Program-made: the position numbers and the translations under genes
Source of the DNA: Brumimicrobium sp035497735
GTDB lineage: Bacteria > Bacteroidota > Bacteroidia > Flavobacteriales_D > Crocinitomicaceae
Reading direction: 5' to 3'
Assembly (NCBI GenBank): GCA_035497735.1
Contig: DATJCX010000042.1
Location: 1-28,331, forward strand
Length of the DNA: 28,331 nt
The notes under the pieces: generated by a model
What the model saw: only the letters and a program-made list of their open reading frames with translations
Told to the model about the DNA's origin: nothing
Database searches by the model: none
Part shown: positions 1 to 7,135 of the stretch, one piece after another
Layout of the letters: each line of letters opens with the position of its first letter
Numbering within the stretch: the stretch's first letter is position 1

Positions 1-33
1 GAAAATATTAAAAGTCCGTTTGATGATTTATAG
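1..33 (+). CDS. 3' end of an upstream gene (partial, 10 codons)
   Basis: Frame 1 reads ENIKSPFDDL followed by TAG, with no interruption from the window edge. The acidic-hydrophobic ending looks like a normal protein C-terminus, and the non-coding palindromic stretch starts just after it. Ten codons are too few to name a family, and chance is a real alternative. Confidence 0.3.
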   Translation, partial: ENIKSPFDDL

Positions 34-263
34 AGATTTATGGTTATATTTGAAATTGTTAACTTTTATCAAATAAGTTGGGTTTTGGGTCGGACTCCGT
101 CAACTAATCCAACCTTTTGGTAGGTTATAAGTAAGTTGTGCATAATGTAAAAAGCCAACCGCACAAACATCACATTTGGTCTTTGCCGACACGAAAGCCA
201 ACGCTGAAAAAACCAAAAGAGCTGTTTTTTGCCAACGCACAAATAAAAAACAATCCAAAATTC

Positions 264-294
264 TTGCTTTACAAAATTTGACAAGGTATATTTG
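264..294 (+). promoter_or_regulatory. Promoter of the regulator-methylase-nuclease unit
   Basis: A TTG at 264-266 (the -33 element) lies 20 bp before TATATTTG at 287-294 (the -7 element, consensus TAnnTTTG in Bacteroidota). Transcription would start near 300, giving a leader of about 20 nt before the ATG at 323. Confidence 0.7.
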
Positions 295-308
295 ACACTT
301 ACTGTCAA
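292..308. promoter_or_regulatory. Candidate operator of the C-protein-like regulator
   Basis: A perfect inverted repeat, TTGACA, then CTTAC, then TGTCAA, overlaps the last three bases of the -7 box and the expected start point. Controller proteins of type II restriction systems bind GAC..GTC-type dyads at their own promoters, so this is a plausible autoregulatory site. Binding is inferred from position and symmetry only. Confidence 0.55.
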
Positions 309-322
309 GTAATAATATTCAA

Positions 323-631
323 ATGGAAACAATCGGACAGATTTTACGGAATAAAAGACAAGCTCTCGGACTTCTTTTGAGACAAGTTTCAGCTTATGTC
401 GATATTGACCAAGCCATATTAAGCAAAATAGAAAGAAACGAGCGAAAACCAACCAAAGAAATGTTGGAAAAACTTGCGGAAATACTAAAACTCGATAAAG
501 ATGAATTATTGATACAATTTATTAGCGACAAAATTGCTTATGAAATTGCAGATGAAGATTGTGCTGGGAAAGTCTTAAAAGCCGCCGAGAAAAAAATTAA
601 ATATTTAAAATCTCTTTCAATTCAAAATTAA
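323..631 (+). CDS. XRE-family HTH regulator (controller-like) of the R-M unit
   Basis: This 102-residue protein has an XRE/lambda-repressor-like helix-turn-helix over about residues 5-60. The core reads LRNKRQALGLLLRQVSAYVD then ISKIERNE-like residues (AILSKIERNERKPT), followed by a short acidic and lysine-rich tail ending KKIKYLKSLSIQN. Small XRE proteins directly before a cytosine methylase act as controller (C) proteins that delay nuclease expression when a plasmid or island enters a new cell. The stop is 2 nt before the methylase ATG, so the two are co-transcribed. A dyad over its promoter (292-308) suggests autoregulation. It could instead only repress the methylase. The family is certain; the control role is inferred from context. 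Confidence 0.8.
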   Translation: METIGQILRNKRQALGLLLRQVSAYVDIDQAILSKIERNERKPTKEMLEKLAEILKLDKDELLIQFISDKIAYEIADEDCAGKVLKAAEKKIKYLKSLSIQN

Positions 632-633
632 AT

Positions 634-1998
634 ATGAGAACATTAACAAGCGATACAGAAAACACAAGCGTAGTTGAAGAACCTCAATTAACAGTAAAAT
701 TCTATGCCAAAGAAATCACCAAAAAGGAAAGTGAAAAGGATAAAGAAACCTTAAATATGCTTTCCCTATTTTCAGGTTGTGGTGGAATGGATTTAGGATT
801 TGAAGGGGATTTTTCAGTTTTAAAATCATCAGTAAATGAAGTTTTGAATCCAGATTTTATAAACAAAGAATTTGACAATAATTTTGTTCAACTAAATAAA
901 ACACGCTTTAAGACAGTTTTTGCCAACGACATTTTAAAAGACGCAAGAAACGCTTGGGTAAATTATTTTTCAAAAAGAGGACACAACGCAGAAGATTACC
1001 AAACAGACAGCATCGTAGACTTAGTGAAACTTCATCAAAATGGAACAAAAGTTTTTCCCGACAATATAGATATTGTAACAGGAGGTTTTCCTTGTCAAGA
1101 CTTTAGTATTGCTGGAAAAAGAAAGGGCTTTGAATCTCATAAAAACCATAAAGGAGAAATAAATACAAAAACTTGTGCGACAGAAGAAACTCGTGGCAAA
1201 CTTTATATGTGGATGAAAGAGGTAATTGAAATAACCCAACCGAAAATTTTCGTCGCAGAAAATGTAAAGGGCTTGGTTAACCTCTCAAATGTAAAAGACA
1301 TTATTCAAAATGATTTTTCTAATGCTGGAGACAATGGGTATTTGGTTCTTAACCCTCGTGTTTTACACGCAGCAGATTATGGTGTTCCACAATCAAGAGA
1401 ACGAGTTTTCTTTATTGGAATCAAAAAATCTGCATTAAAAAGGTCTGCCCTTGAACAATTAGAAAAAGAAACTATTTCGGACAAATATAATCCCTACCCA
1501 AAACCAACTCACGCGTACACTACAGATGGAGAGGATTTAAAACGGCACGTAGATTTAAAAGAACTTTTTGAAAATCTTGAAGAACCAGAAAAATCAAAGG
1601 ACCTATCTCATATGTTTTATTCAAAAGCGAAATTTATGGGTAAACATTGTCAAGGTCAAATAGAAATAAAGCCAGATGGGATTAGTCCAACAATAAGAGC
1701 TGAACATCACGGAAATATTGAGTTCAGAAGATTATCCGAAAAAAATGGAGGAATACTAACAGAGGAACTTTCAAAAGGATTAAAAGAAAGACGATTAACA
1801 CCAAGAGAATGTGGCTTAATTCAAACTTTTCCACCTGACTATGAATTTGTAATCGCAAATAAACAAGGTCGTAAAGGTTCATATTTGGTAAGTCCATCCA
1901 AAGCGTATAAAGTAATTGGTAATGCTGTTCCACCACTACTCGCCTACAATTTAGCAAAGAGAATAGAAAACGTTTGGGATTTATATTTTAAAAAATAA
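634..1998 (+). CDS. DNA (cytosine-5)-methyltransferase, type II R-M
   Basis: It transfers a methyl group from AdoMet to C5 of cytosine, protecting host DNA from the adjacent nuclease. The conserved motifs are in order: motif I LSLFSGCGGMDLGFEG (from residue 43), motif IV GGFPCQDFS with catalytic Cys154 in PCQ, motif VI ENVKG (209-213), motif VIII QSRERVFFIGIK, motif IX RRLTPRECGLIQTFP, and motif X VIGNAVPP. The 454-residue length is near the upper end for the family, with extra sequence between motifs I and IV (about 57-95) and a long target-recognition region (about 280-370) between motifs VIII and IX. The target sequence cannot be read from the protein. The stop overlaps the next start as TAATG, which suggests coupled translation with the nuclease. 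It lies in a cassette-like accessory unit. Confidence 0.95.
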   Translation: MRTLTSDTENTSVVEEPQLTVKFYAKEITKKESEKDKETLNMLSLFSGCGGMDLGFEGDFSVLKSSVNEVLNPDFINKEFDNNFVQLNKTRFKTVFANDILKDARNAWVNYFSKRGHNAEDYQTDSIVDLVKLHQNGTKVFPDNIDIVTGGFPCQDFSIAGKRKGFESHKNHKGEINTKTCATEETRGKLYMWMKEVIEITQPKIFVAENVKGLVNLSNVKDIIQNDFSNAGDNGYLVLNPRVLHAADYGVPQSRERVFFIGIKKSALKRSALEQLEKETISDKYNPYPKPTHAYTTDGEDLKRHVDLKELFENLEEPEKSKDLSHMFYSKAKFMGKHCQGQIEIKPDGISPTIRAEHHGNIEFRRLSEKNGGILTEELSKGLKERRLTPRECGLIQTFPPDYEFVIANKQGRKGSYLVSPSKAYKVIGNAVPPLLAYNLAKRIENVWDLYFKK

Positions 1999-3053
1999 TG
2001 GTAGTATCAGTCAATTCAGAACCACACAAAAGTGAGTTCAACACTTTATTAAATTCCACAATCATAGAATTAAATGCGCAAGCAAAGAAATCTCCCAAAG
2101 AGATTGAACAATTAAGAGGAAACAAACTTGAACCTTATGTGTGTGGGCTAATGTCAGAATTAGCAGAAGGTACAAGTTTTGAAGGCTCTATTGTAGAATG
2201 GGGAGGGCAGAAATTTCCAGATATAGTTGCCAATAAATTTTACGGGATAGAGGTCAAAACCACCACCAAGAACCATTGGAAAACTACGGGAAACAGTGTT
2301 TTAGAATCAACAAGAATAGAGGACGTCGAACGTATATTTATGCTTTTCGGCAAACTGGGAGAACCAATTGAATTTAAATGCAGAGCCTATGAAGAATGTT
2401 TATCAGAAGTCGTTGTAACACATTCACCAAGATATTTAATTGATATGAACTTGGAGAAAGGCAAAACGATTTTTGACAAAATCAATACACCTTACGACAC
2501 TTTAAGAAAAAAAGACAATCCTATTAAACCAATTACAGATTATTATAAGAGCAAACTAAAGCCTGGACAAGATTTATGGTGGATTCAAGACACCGAAAAA
2601 GCGAGTAATCTTGTTATAAACATTTGGAATAATTTATCTTCCATTGAACAAAACTATTTTGTAAATACTGGAATGGTATTGTTTCCAGAGATTTTAGGAC
2701 ATCGTCAAGATAAATATAGTCGTTTTGCTATTTGGTTAGTGAAAAACGAAGGGGTCGTTTGTCCAAACGTTAGAGATGCTTTTACTGCAAAAGGAAGAGC
2801 GGATATTTTACTGAATAATAAGAAATATAAACAAGTTCCAAGAGTATTTATAAATTTATTCGAAAATATCAATTCTATAATTGAAATTTTAGTAAATACT
2901 TCAGCAGTAGAATTATCAGAATATTGGAATGAAAAAACCACCGAAAAGAAAAAAATTATGGATTGGATTGATATTGTTTCAATAAACTCAAAATCTGTAA
3001 TGGGGGCAAAACACTTGGAAATAAAAAAAATGCTGACAGAATTAATATTTTAA
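1998..3053 (+). CDS. Type II restriction endonuclease, PD-(D/E)XK fold
   Basis: The 351-residue protein has a clear nuclease signature: FPD (Asp75), a short hairpin, then GIEVK (Glu85, Lys87), followed by TTTKNHWKTTGNSVLESTR. This matches the D-x9-ExK spacing of PD-(D/E)XK enzymes. The rest, about 120-351, is mixed helix and strand and probably covers DNA recognition and dimerisation. Position decides the role: it starts on the methylase stop (TAATG) and follows a controller-like gene, the usual C-M-R order. It should cut unmethylated copies of the site protected by the neighbour. I do not recognise a specific subfamily or target, and a nicking or modification-dependent nuclease cannot be excluded. 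Confidence 0.82.
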   Translation: MVVSVNSEPHKSEFNTLLNSTIIELNAQAKKSPKEIEQLRGNKLEPYVCGLMSELAEGTSFEGSIVEWGGQKFPDIVANKFYGIEVKTTTKNHWKTTGNSVLESTRIEDVERIFMLFGKLGEPIEFKCRAYEECLSEVVVTHSPRYLIDMNLEKGKTIFDKINTPYDTLRKKDNPIKPITDYYKSKLKPGQDLWWIQDTEKASNLVINIWNNLSSIEQNYFVNTGMVLFPEILGHRQDKYSRFAIWLVKNEGVVCPNVRDAFTAKGRADILLNNKKYKQVPRVFINLFENINSIIEILVNTSAVELSEYWNEKTTEKKKIMDWIDIVSINSKSVMGAKHLEIKKMLTELIF

Positions 3054-3174
3054 AAAAGATGCCACTTCAAAAAACAATACACATTTGCAATTCACTACGG
3101 CCACCACACAAGCCAAAAATTGCAAAAGAGTATGTTTTCCAACGCTATAAGCAGAACGAATAAGAAGTACGGAA
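3054..3174. other. Spacer after the endonuclease, remnant repeat-like DNA
   Basis: No gene is seen. The segment around 3118-3146 (GCAAAAGAGTATGTTTTCC followed by AACGC) resembles the one around 209-235 before the regulator (CCAAAAGAGCTGTTTTTTGCC followed by AACGC). The same repeat-like DNA therefore flanks the R-M unit on both sides. The larger palindrome begins just downstream. Confidence 0.4.
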
Positions 3175-3304
3175 ACACAACATTGTATAAGCGTAATGCG
3201 GGATTTATTGCTAAATTTAACATTTCGTCACACAATAAAATTATGATTAGAATGAATATATCGTCTTCGCAAACCCGCACTACGCTTATACTAGACCGTT
3301 GTGC
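3175..3304 (+). repeat. attC-like palindrome between the R-M and McrBC units
   Basis: The outer boxes are CACAAC (3176-3181) and GTTGTG (3298-3303), perfectly complementary. Inside, GTATAAGCGTAATGCGGG (3185-3202) pairs with CCCGCACTACGCTTATAC (3274-3291), 17 of 18 positions. The left spacer is 3 nt (ATT), the right is 6 nt (TAGACC), and the central loop is about 71 nt. Outer core with AAC/GTT, spacer, inner stem and variable loop is the arrangement of integron attC sites. The cores deviate from the RYYYAAC/GTTRRRY consensus, and no integrase is in the window. A short open frame across it is non-coding. Confidence 0.75.
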
Positions 3305-3358
3305 GTCAGTGTGAAAAACCGAACAAACATAAAACTAACGATTAATAATATAAATTGA

Positions 3359-5008
3359 ATGACTGAATACGAGAAGTTTAAGAAGTTACTAGAGTATTTT
3401 GTTGCACATCTTGAATTTTGTGTTTCTAACCAAAAATTTGGGGAGGGCTACGAAACATATATTAAGGAGATTAAAAATTTCAAACGCGGTGGTCAAGGAC
3501 ATAAAGAACAACAAATTCAAAACCAAATAAAAGATTGGGAAACATATGACAATGGAACGATTTGCATTAATGTAAACCCAACTACTTATCAAGGCGGAGG
3601 TACTTATTTGAATTGGAAACATACAGCTATTAATGTCAACGCAGAATGGGAGGATAAAAAGATTGTAAGCTTAAAAATAATGAAAGATTCTTATCCTCTA
3701 ATTAATGCCAAACACGTAATTACAATAAGTGTTAGCGACCTTGGTTTATTCGATAAGCAAGAACCGAATGAACAGCTAACAACATTTTTTAATAAATTTA
3801 ATGAGCTAATCATTCAATGGAACGAAGAACAAAAAAGCAACTATGAAATGAAGCAAATACAACCTTATATAGATTTACTTAAATCAAACAAAAACATTAT
3901 CCTTACAGGTGCACCAGGGACAGGTAAAACATATTTAGCGAAGCAAATTGCAAAACAAATGATTGGGGTAAAAACCGATGAGGAATTAGAAGAAAGCGGA
4001 CAATTTAATTTTATACAATTTCACCCATCTTATGACTACACAGACTTTGTTGAAGGGCTCAGACCGACACCACCTGATGAAAACGGAATAATTGGGTTTG
4101 AATTAAAAAATGGAATATTTAAAGAGTTCTGTAAAAAGGCTTTAGACGTTGAGGCGGTTAACATCCAAAAAATAGACGATTTTTCAATTAGTGGTTATGA
4201 ACAATACTTAAATGCGTTAGGATTAAACTCAAAGACAATAAATAACTATAGACTAAGAATCGAACAATTACTTGGAACAAAGGAGATAACATCAAAAAAA
4301 GAAATAGTTGAACTTGAAATATACAAATCATTAGATGAGATATGTGATAACTTAGACTCCATTAAAGATTTTGATGATAGCAATAAAATGCATCGCCAAT
4401 TTACTTCATCTGTATCCAACTTAATAAATTTCAGAAATTCATTATTAACAAATAAAAAAAGTTCGTCCAAAGAAAAACCAGACTTTGTATTTGTAATTGA
4501 CGAAATAAACAGAGGTGAAATTTCAAAAATATTTGGAGAATTATTCTTTTCCATTGACCCAAGTTATAGAGGTAAAAAAGGTTCAGTTAAGACGCAATAT
4601 TCAAACTTACACAACGATGAAAAAGAGGTTTTTTATGTACCCGAAAATGTTTACATAATCGGCTCAATGAATGACATAGACAGAAGCGTTGAAAGCTTTG
4701 ATTTTGCAATGCGAAGACGTTTCACTTGGATAGAGATTACAGCAGAACAAAGTGCAGAAAATATGAATTTGCCAAACGACATTAAAGAAAGAATGTTGAA
4801 GTTAAACAATCAAATTTCTGAAACAGATGGACTTAATCCTTCTTACCACATTGGGGCAGCATACTTCTTAGATGCAAACGGTAATGCAAGACAAGATACA
4901 GACAACATTTGGAATTTGAGAATTGAGCCACTATTGAAAGAATATTTGAGGGGTATGCCTGATAGCATTGAGAAAATTGAACTTTTGAAAAATGCCTTTA
5001 TAGCCTAA
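3359..5008 (+). CDS. mcrB: McrB-like AAA+ GTPase, modification-dependent restriction
   Basis: This is the motor and recognition subunit of a McrBC-type system, which binds modified DNA and translocates on GTP hydrolysis until the McrC nuclease cuts. The AAA+ core is clear: Walker A GAPGTGKT (184-191), Walker B FVFVIDEIN (377-385), the McrB signature MNDIDRS (437-443) and an arginine cluster MRRRF (451-455). Residues 1-160 form a separate N-terminal domain, probably for DNA or base recognition, without a family I can name. Between Walker A and B sits an insertion with ISGYEQYLNALGL and KTINNYRLRIEQ (277-303), like the SAM-like core-binding fold of tyrosine recombinases. The stop overlaps mcrC as TAATG. 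No clear promoter is seen before it. Confidence 0.92.
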   Translation: MTEYEKFKKLLEYFVAHLEFCVSNQKFGEGYETYIKEIKNFKRGGQGHKEQQIQNQIKDWETYDNGTICINVNPTTYQGGGTYLNWKHTAINVNAEWEDKKIVSLKIMKDSYPLINAKHVITISVSDLGLFDKQEPNEQLTTFFNKFNELIIQWNEEQKSNYEMKQIQPYIDLLKSNKNIILTGAPGTGKTYLAKQIAKQMIGVKTDEELEESGQFNFIQFHPSYDYTDFVEGLRPTPPDENGIIGFELKNGIFKEFCKKALDVEAVNIQKIDDFSISGYEQYLNALGLNSKTINNYRLRIEQLLGTKEITSKKEIVELEIYKSLDEICDNLDSIKDFDDSNKMHRQFTSSVSNLINFRNSLLTNKKSSSKEKPDFVFVIDEINRGEISKIFGELFFSIDPSYRGKKGSVKTQYSNLHNDEKEVFYVPENVYIIGSMNDIDRSVESFDFAMRRRFTWIEITAEQSAENMNLPNDIKERMLKLNNQISETDGLNPSYHIGAAYFLDANGNARQDTDNIWNLRIEPLLKEYLRGMPDSIEKIELLKNAFIA

Positions 5009-6354
5009 TGAGAACAACGGATAACAATGGCGGAAAAAGTATTGATAAATTTGACAATCTAAACATTGAGGATTTATCAGCTATCGCAAATAAAAACCTT
5101 TTAGATTTACAAAAAGAAAATCCTGATTTGCTTGTTTTTCCTCATTCATTTGGAAAATACAAAGATGATGTTGAAAAGTCTCATATTTTTTCACTAGACA
5201 ACGAACGCTTGACTACATATAATTTAATGGGATTTGTTGGACGAAATTCTACACAGTTAACTATTTCATCTCGTTTCGCAAAAGATGAAAACAGCGACTA
5301 TTTTTTACACTATATGTTGCAAAAAGTCTTTTCAATTAACCTTTTAAAATTTGACCAAACACCAAATAAAGAGAATATTTGGGATTTTCTTCTTTATCTT
5401 TTTCCACATTATCTCAAAAAAGCCTATTCCCAAGGAATCTACAAAGCATATAAAAAGGAAGAATACAACGACACAAACGTTAAGGGAATTATTGATGTTA
5501 AACGCCACATTCTTAGAAATATTCCGTTTACAGGAAAAATAGCTTACACAACAAGAGAGCACAGCTATAATAATAACTTAACACAACTAATTAGGCACAC
5601 TATTGAGCACATAAGAACTCACCCTTATGGCAGTGGAGTACTGACGGGCGACAGTGAACTAATAGACATTGTGAGTGAATTTGTTTTTGTAACTAATAAG
5701 ACATACAATGGTAATTCGAGACAAAAGATTATTACAGCCAATTTAAAACCAGTTACTCATCCTTATTTTACTGAGTATTCTGCATTGCAAAAAATCTGCT
5801 TAAAAATTCTTCGTCACGAGAAAATTACATTTGGTAAAGAAAAAGATAAAATTTTCGGTTTGTTGTTTGATGGTGCTTGGCTTTGGGAAGAGTATCTTAA
5901 TACCATTCTAAAAGAAAACTTCATTCATCCAGAAAACAAAACAGGTAAACACAGACATTATCTATTTGAAAACAATCGACAATCCATATTTCCTGATTTT
6001 ATCAGCAAGATAGAACCAAAATCAGTTGGGGATGCAAAGTATATTCCTTTAGACAGACAACAATCATACTCGGAAAATTCTGAAAAAGCTACAAGCATAT
6101 ACTACAAGACAATTGCGTATATGTATCGGTTTAGTTCAAAAAATGGTTTTTTAATCTTTCCAAGACAAGACACGAGTTTTTTTGAAACATACCGCATAAA
6201 AGAGACAGACGGAACACTAAAGAAAATTGGACTTGCAATTCCACAAACGACAGAAAACTTTAAAGAATATATTAGAACAATGAACGTAAATGAAGAAGAA
6301 TTGAGACAACATTTATGGACAGAAAAAACACCGAGCGCACAACAAGTGGTTTGA
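5008..6354 (+). CDS. mcrC: McrC-like nuclease subunit of McrBC
   Basis: It is the partner of McrB, stimulating its GTPase and cutting DNA. The 448-residue protein has the McrC layout: a helical and beta N-terminal part, then a C-terminal PD-(D/E)XK nuclease with FPDFISK (Asp330) and GDAKYIPL (Asp342, Lys344), preceded by LWEEYL (Glu294-Glu295). It then has a Tyr/Gln-rich helix (YYKTIAYMYRF) typical of the family. It overlaps mcrB by one base, so the two are translationally coupled. The last codons (about 6337-6354) contain GCACAAC, the left core of the next attC-like element, so the gene runs into the recombination-like site. This is unusual for random insertion but common where cassettes are compact. 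Confidence 0.92.
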   Translation: MRTTDNNGGKSIDKFDNLNIEDLSAIANKNLLDLQKENPDLLVFPHSFGKYKDDVEKSHIFSLDNERLTTYNLMGFVGRNSTQLTISSRFAKDENSDYFLHYMLQKVFSINLLKFDQTPNKENIWDFLLYLFPHYLKKAYSQGIYKAYKKEEYNDTNVKGIIDVKRHILRNIPFTGKIAYTTREHSYNNNLTQLIRHTIEHIRTHPYGSGVLTGDSELIDIVSEFVFVTNKTYNGNSRQKIITANLKPVTHPYFTEYSALQKICLKILRHEKITFGKEKDKIFGLLFDGAWLWEEYLNTILKENFIHPENKTGKHRHYLFENNRQSIFPDFISKIEPKSVGDAKYIPLDRQQSYSENSEKATSIYYKTIAYMYRFSSKNGFLIFPRQDTSFFETYRIKETDGTLKKIGLAIPQTTENFKEYIRTMNVNEEELRQHLWTEKTPSAQQVV

Positions 6355-6471
6355 ACGCAAGAGCGGGTAAACCGCTTCGATTAACATTTTGTGGTATATT
6401 TGACGTGTCGGCTCCGATTATTGTTTAGTGGGGGAAATCCGCTCCTGCGTCAAGCCACAAAACCGTTAGCG
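6337..6471 (+). repeat. attC-like palindrome between the McrBC and GNAT units
   Basis: Left arm: GCACAAC (6337-6343), 2 nt, then GTGGTTTGAACGC (6346-6358). Right arm: GCGTCAAGCCAC (6447-6458), a 6-nt spacer AAAACC, then GTTAGCG (6465-6471). The inner arms pair with one G-T and one extra A in the left arm, recalling the extrahelical base of attC. A second left arm, TAAC then TTTTGTGG and TTGACG (6382-6405), pairs with the same right arm plus CCACAAAA and GTTA. A small hairpin (GCGG/CCGC, 6363-6375) lies between. As at 3175-3304, the right spacer is 6 nt and ends in ACC before GTT. Confidence 0.72.
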
Positions 6472-6506
6472 GCAACCTTATCAAAACTGCGACCAACAAA
6501 GATAGA

Positions 6507-7031
6507 ATGGAAAATATTGACATTGAGAAAGTAGCAATAAATGACATTGACCAATTACAAAAAATTGGACGACAAACTTTTTACGAAACATTTTCTGAAA
6601 GTAACACCGAAGAAAATATGGAAAGTTATTTAGAAAATGGTTTTTCGACTGACAAATTAAAAACTGAACTGAATGACAAAAACGCAGAATTTTATTTTGC
6701 GAAAATTGACGAAAAAATAATTGGATATTTAAAACTGAACTTCGGACAATCTCAAACCGAACTAAAAGACGACAAAGCTCTAGAAATTGAAAGAATTTAT
6801 GTTCTCAAAGAATTTCACGGAAAAAAAGTTGGCCAAATTCTATATGACAAAGCAATCGAAATAGCCAAAAACAAAAATGCGGATTATATTTGGTTAGGAG
6901 TTTGGGAAGAAAATCCGAGAGCAATAAATTTTTATAAAAAGAATGGTTTTGTAGACTTTGACAAGCATATTTTTAAACTTGGAAATGACGAACAAACAGA
7001 CATTATGATGAAACTAAAACTAACGAATTAA
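6507..7031 (+). CDS. GNAT-family N-acetyltransferase
   Basis: This 174-residue enzyme carries the GCN5-related fold. The acetyl-CoA binding motif A appears as EIERIYVLKEFHGKKVGQIL, followed by a long helix, and motif B-like WLGVWEENPRAINFYKKNGF is near the C-terminus. It should move an acetyl group from acetyl-CoA to an amine. The substrate is not deducible; the overall pattern resembles small-molecule (diamine or spermidine-like) acetyltransferases. It is a lone gene lying between an attC-like site (core GTTAGCGGC at 6465-6473) and its exact complement GCCGCTAAC (7050-7058), so it looks like a single-gene cassette. A defence role is not supported by the protein itself. The ATG at 6507 gives a normal N-terminus (MENIDIEKVA). 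Confidence 0.88.
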   Translation: MENIDIEKVAINDIDQLQKIGRQTFYETFSESNTEENMESYLENGFSTDKLKTELNDKNAEFYFAKIDEKIIGYLKLNFGQSQTELKDDKALEIERIYVLKEFHGKKVGQILYDKAIEIAKNKNADYIWLGVWEENPRAINFYKKNGFVDFDKHIFKLGNDEQTDIMMKLKLTN

Positions 7032-7049
7032 ACAACGCAAAAAAGGCAG

Positions 7050-7058
7050 CCGCTAACC
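7050..7058 (+). repeat. attC-like half site (inverse core) after the GNAT gene
   Basis: GCCGCTAAC is the exact reverse complement of GTTAGCGGC at 6465-6473, just before the GNAT gene. In integrated cassettes the 5' core bases are complementary to the inverse core of the same cassette's attC. No right arm follows; the sequence passes into remnants of a yceI gene, so the site is truncated. Confidence 0.5.
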
Positions 7059-7135
7059 ACGGACTCTAATCATTCATTTGGAATTTCAGAAAACAAGTTA
7101 AATAGGGAGTTTGAAAGCTTAAAACTTTTACAGGA

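Larger units (their letters stand above)
34..322 (+). other. Non-coding lead-in to the restriction-modification unit
   Basis: No convincing gene is seen here. The stretch holds a -7-like box TATATTTG at 45-52 with no gene behind it, a hairpin at 77-113 (GTTGGGTT with AATCCAAC) and a GTTGTGC heptamer at 135-141. It also holds two copies of a GCCAAC(C)GCACAAA motif at about 153-166 and 227-240. The regulator's promoter and operator occupy 264-308. The heptamer matches the core at the right end of the palindrome at 3175-3304, so this may be the left boundary of the first cassette-like unit. Confidence 0.45.

Noticed and set aside
61..141. A full attC-like palindrome at the left edge
   Set aside because: AACTT/AAGTT and GTTGGGTT/AATCCAAC can pair, but the arms are interrupted by large unequal loops and lack the 6-nt ACC spacer. 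Only the GTTGTGC core is used.
323..631. Antitoxin of a toxin-antitoxin pair
   Set aside because: No toxin-like gene is adjacent; the next gene 2 nt downstream is the methylase, which fits a controller protein.
3120..3314. 64-residue open frame across the palindrome
   Set aside because: It lies wholly within the inverted repeat and its spacer, has no family resemblance, and is explained by the palindrome's lack of stops.
3359..6354. McrB/McrC as the restriction half of a LlaJI-type system with the upstream methylase
   Set aside because: The methylase is translationally coupled to its own PD-(D/E)XK nuclease, and the attC-like element separates the two units. Kept only as an alternative.
1..7058. 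A classical class 1-type integron
   Set aside because: No integrase, attI or Pc promoter is in the window, cores deviate from the strict consensus, and units contain several genes. Only attC-like architecture is claimed.
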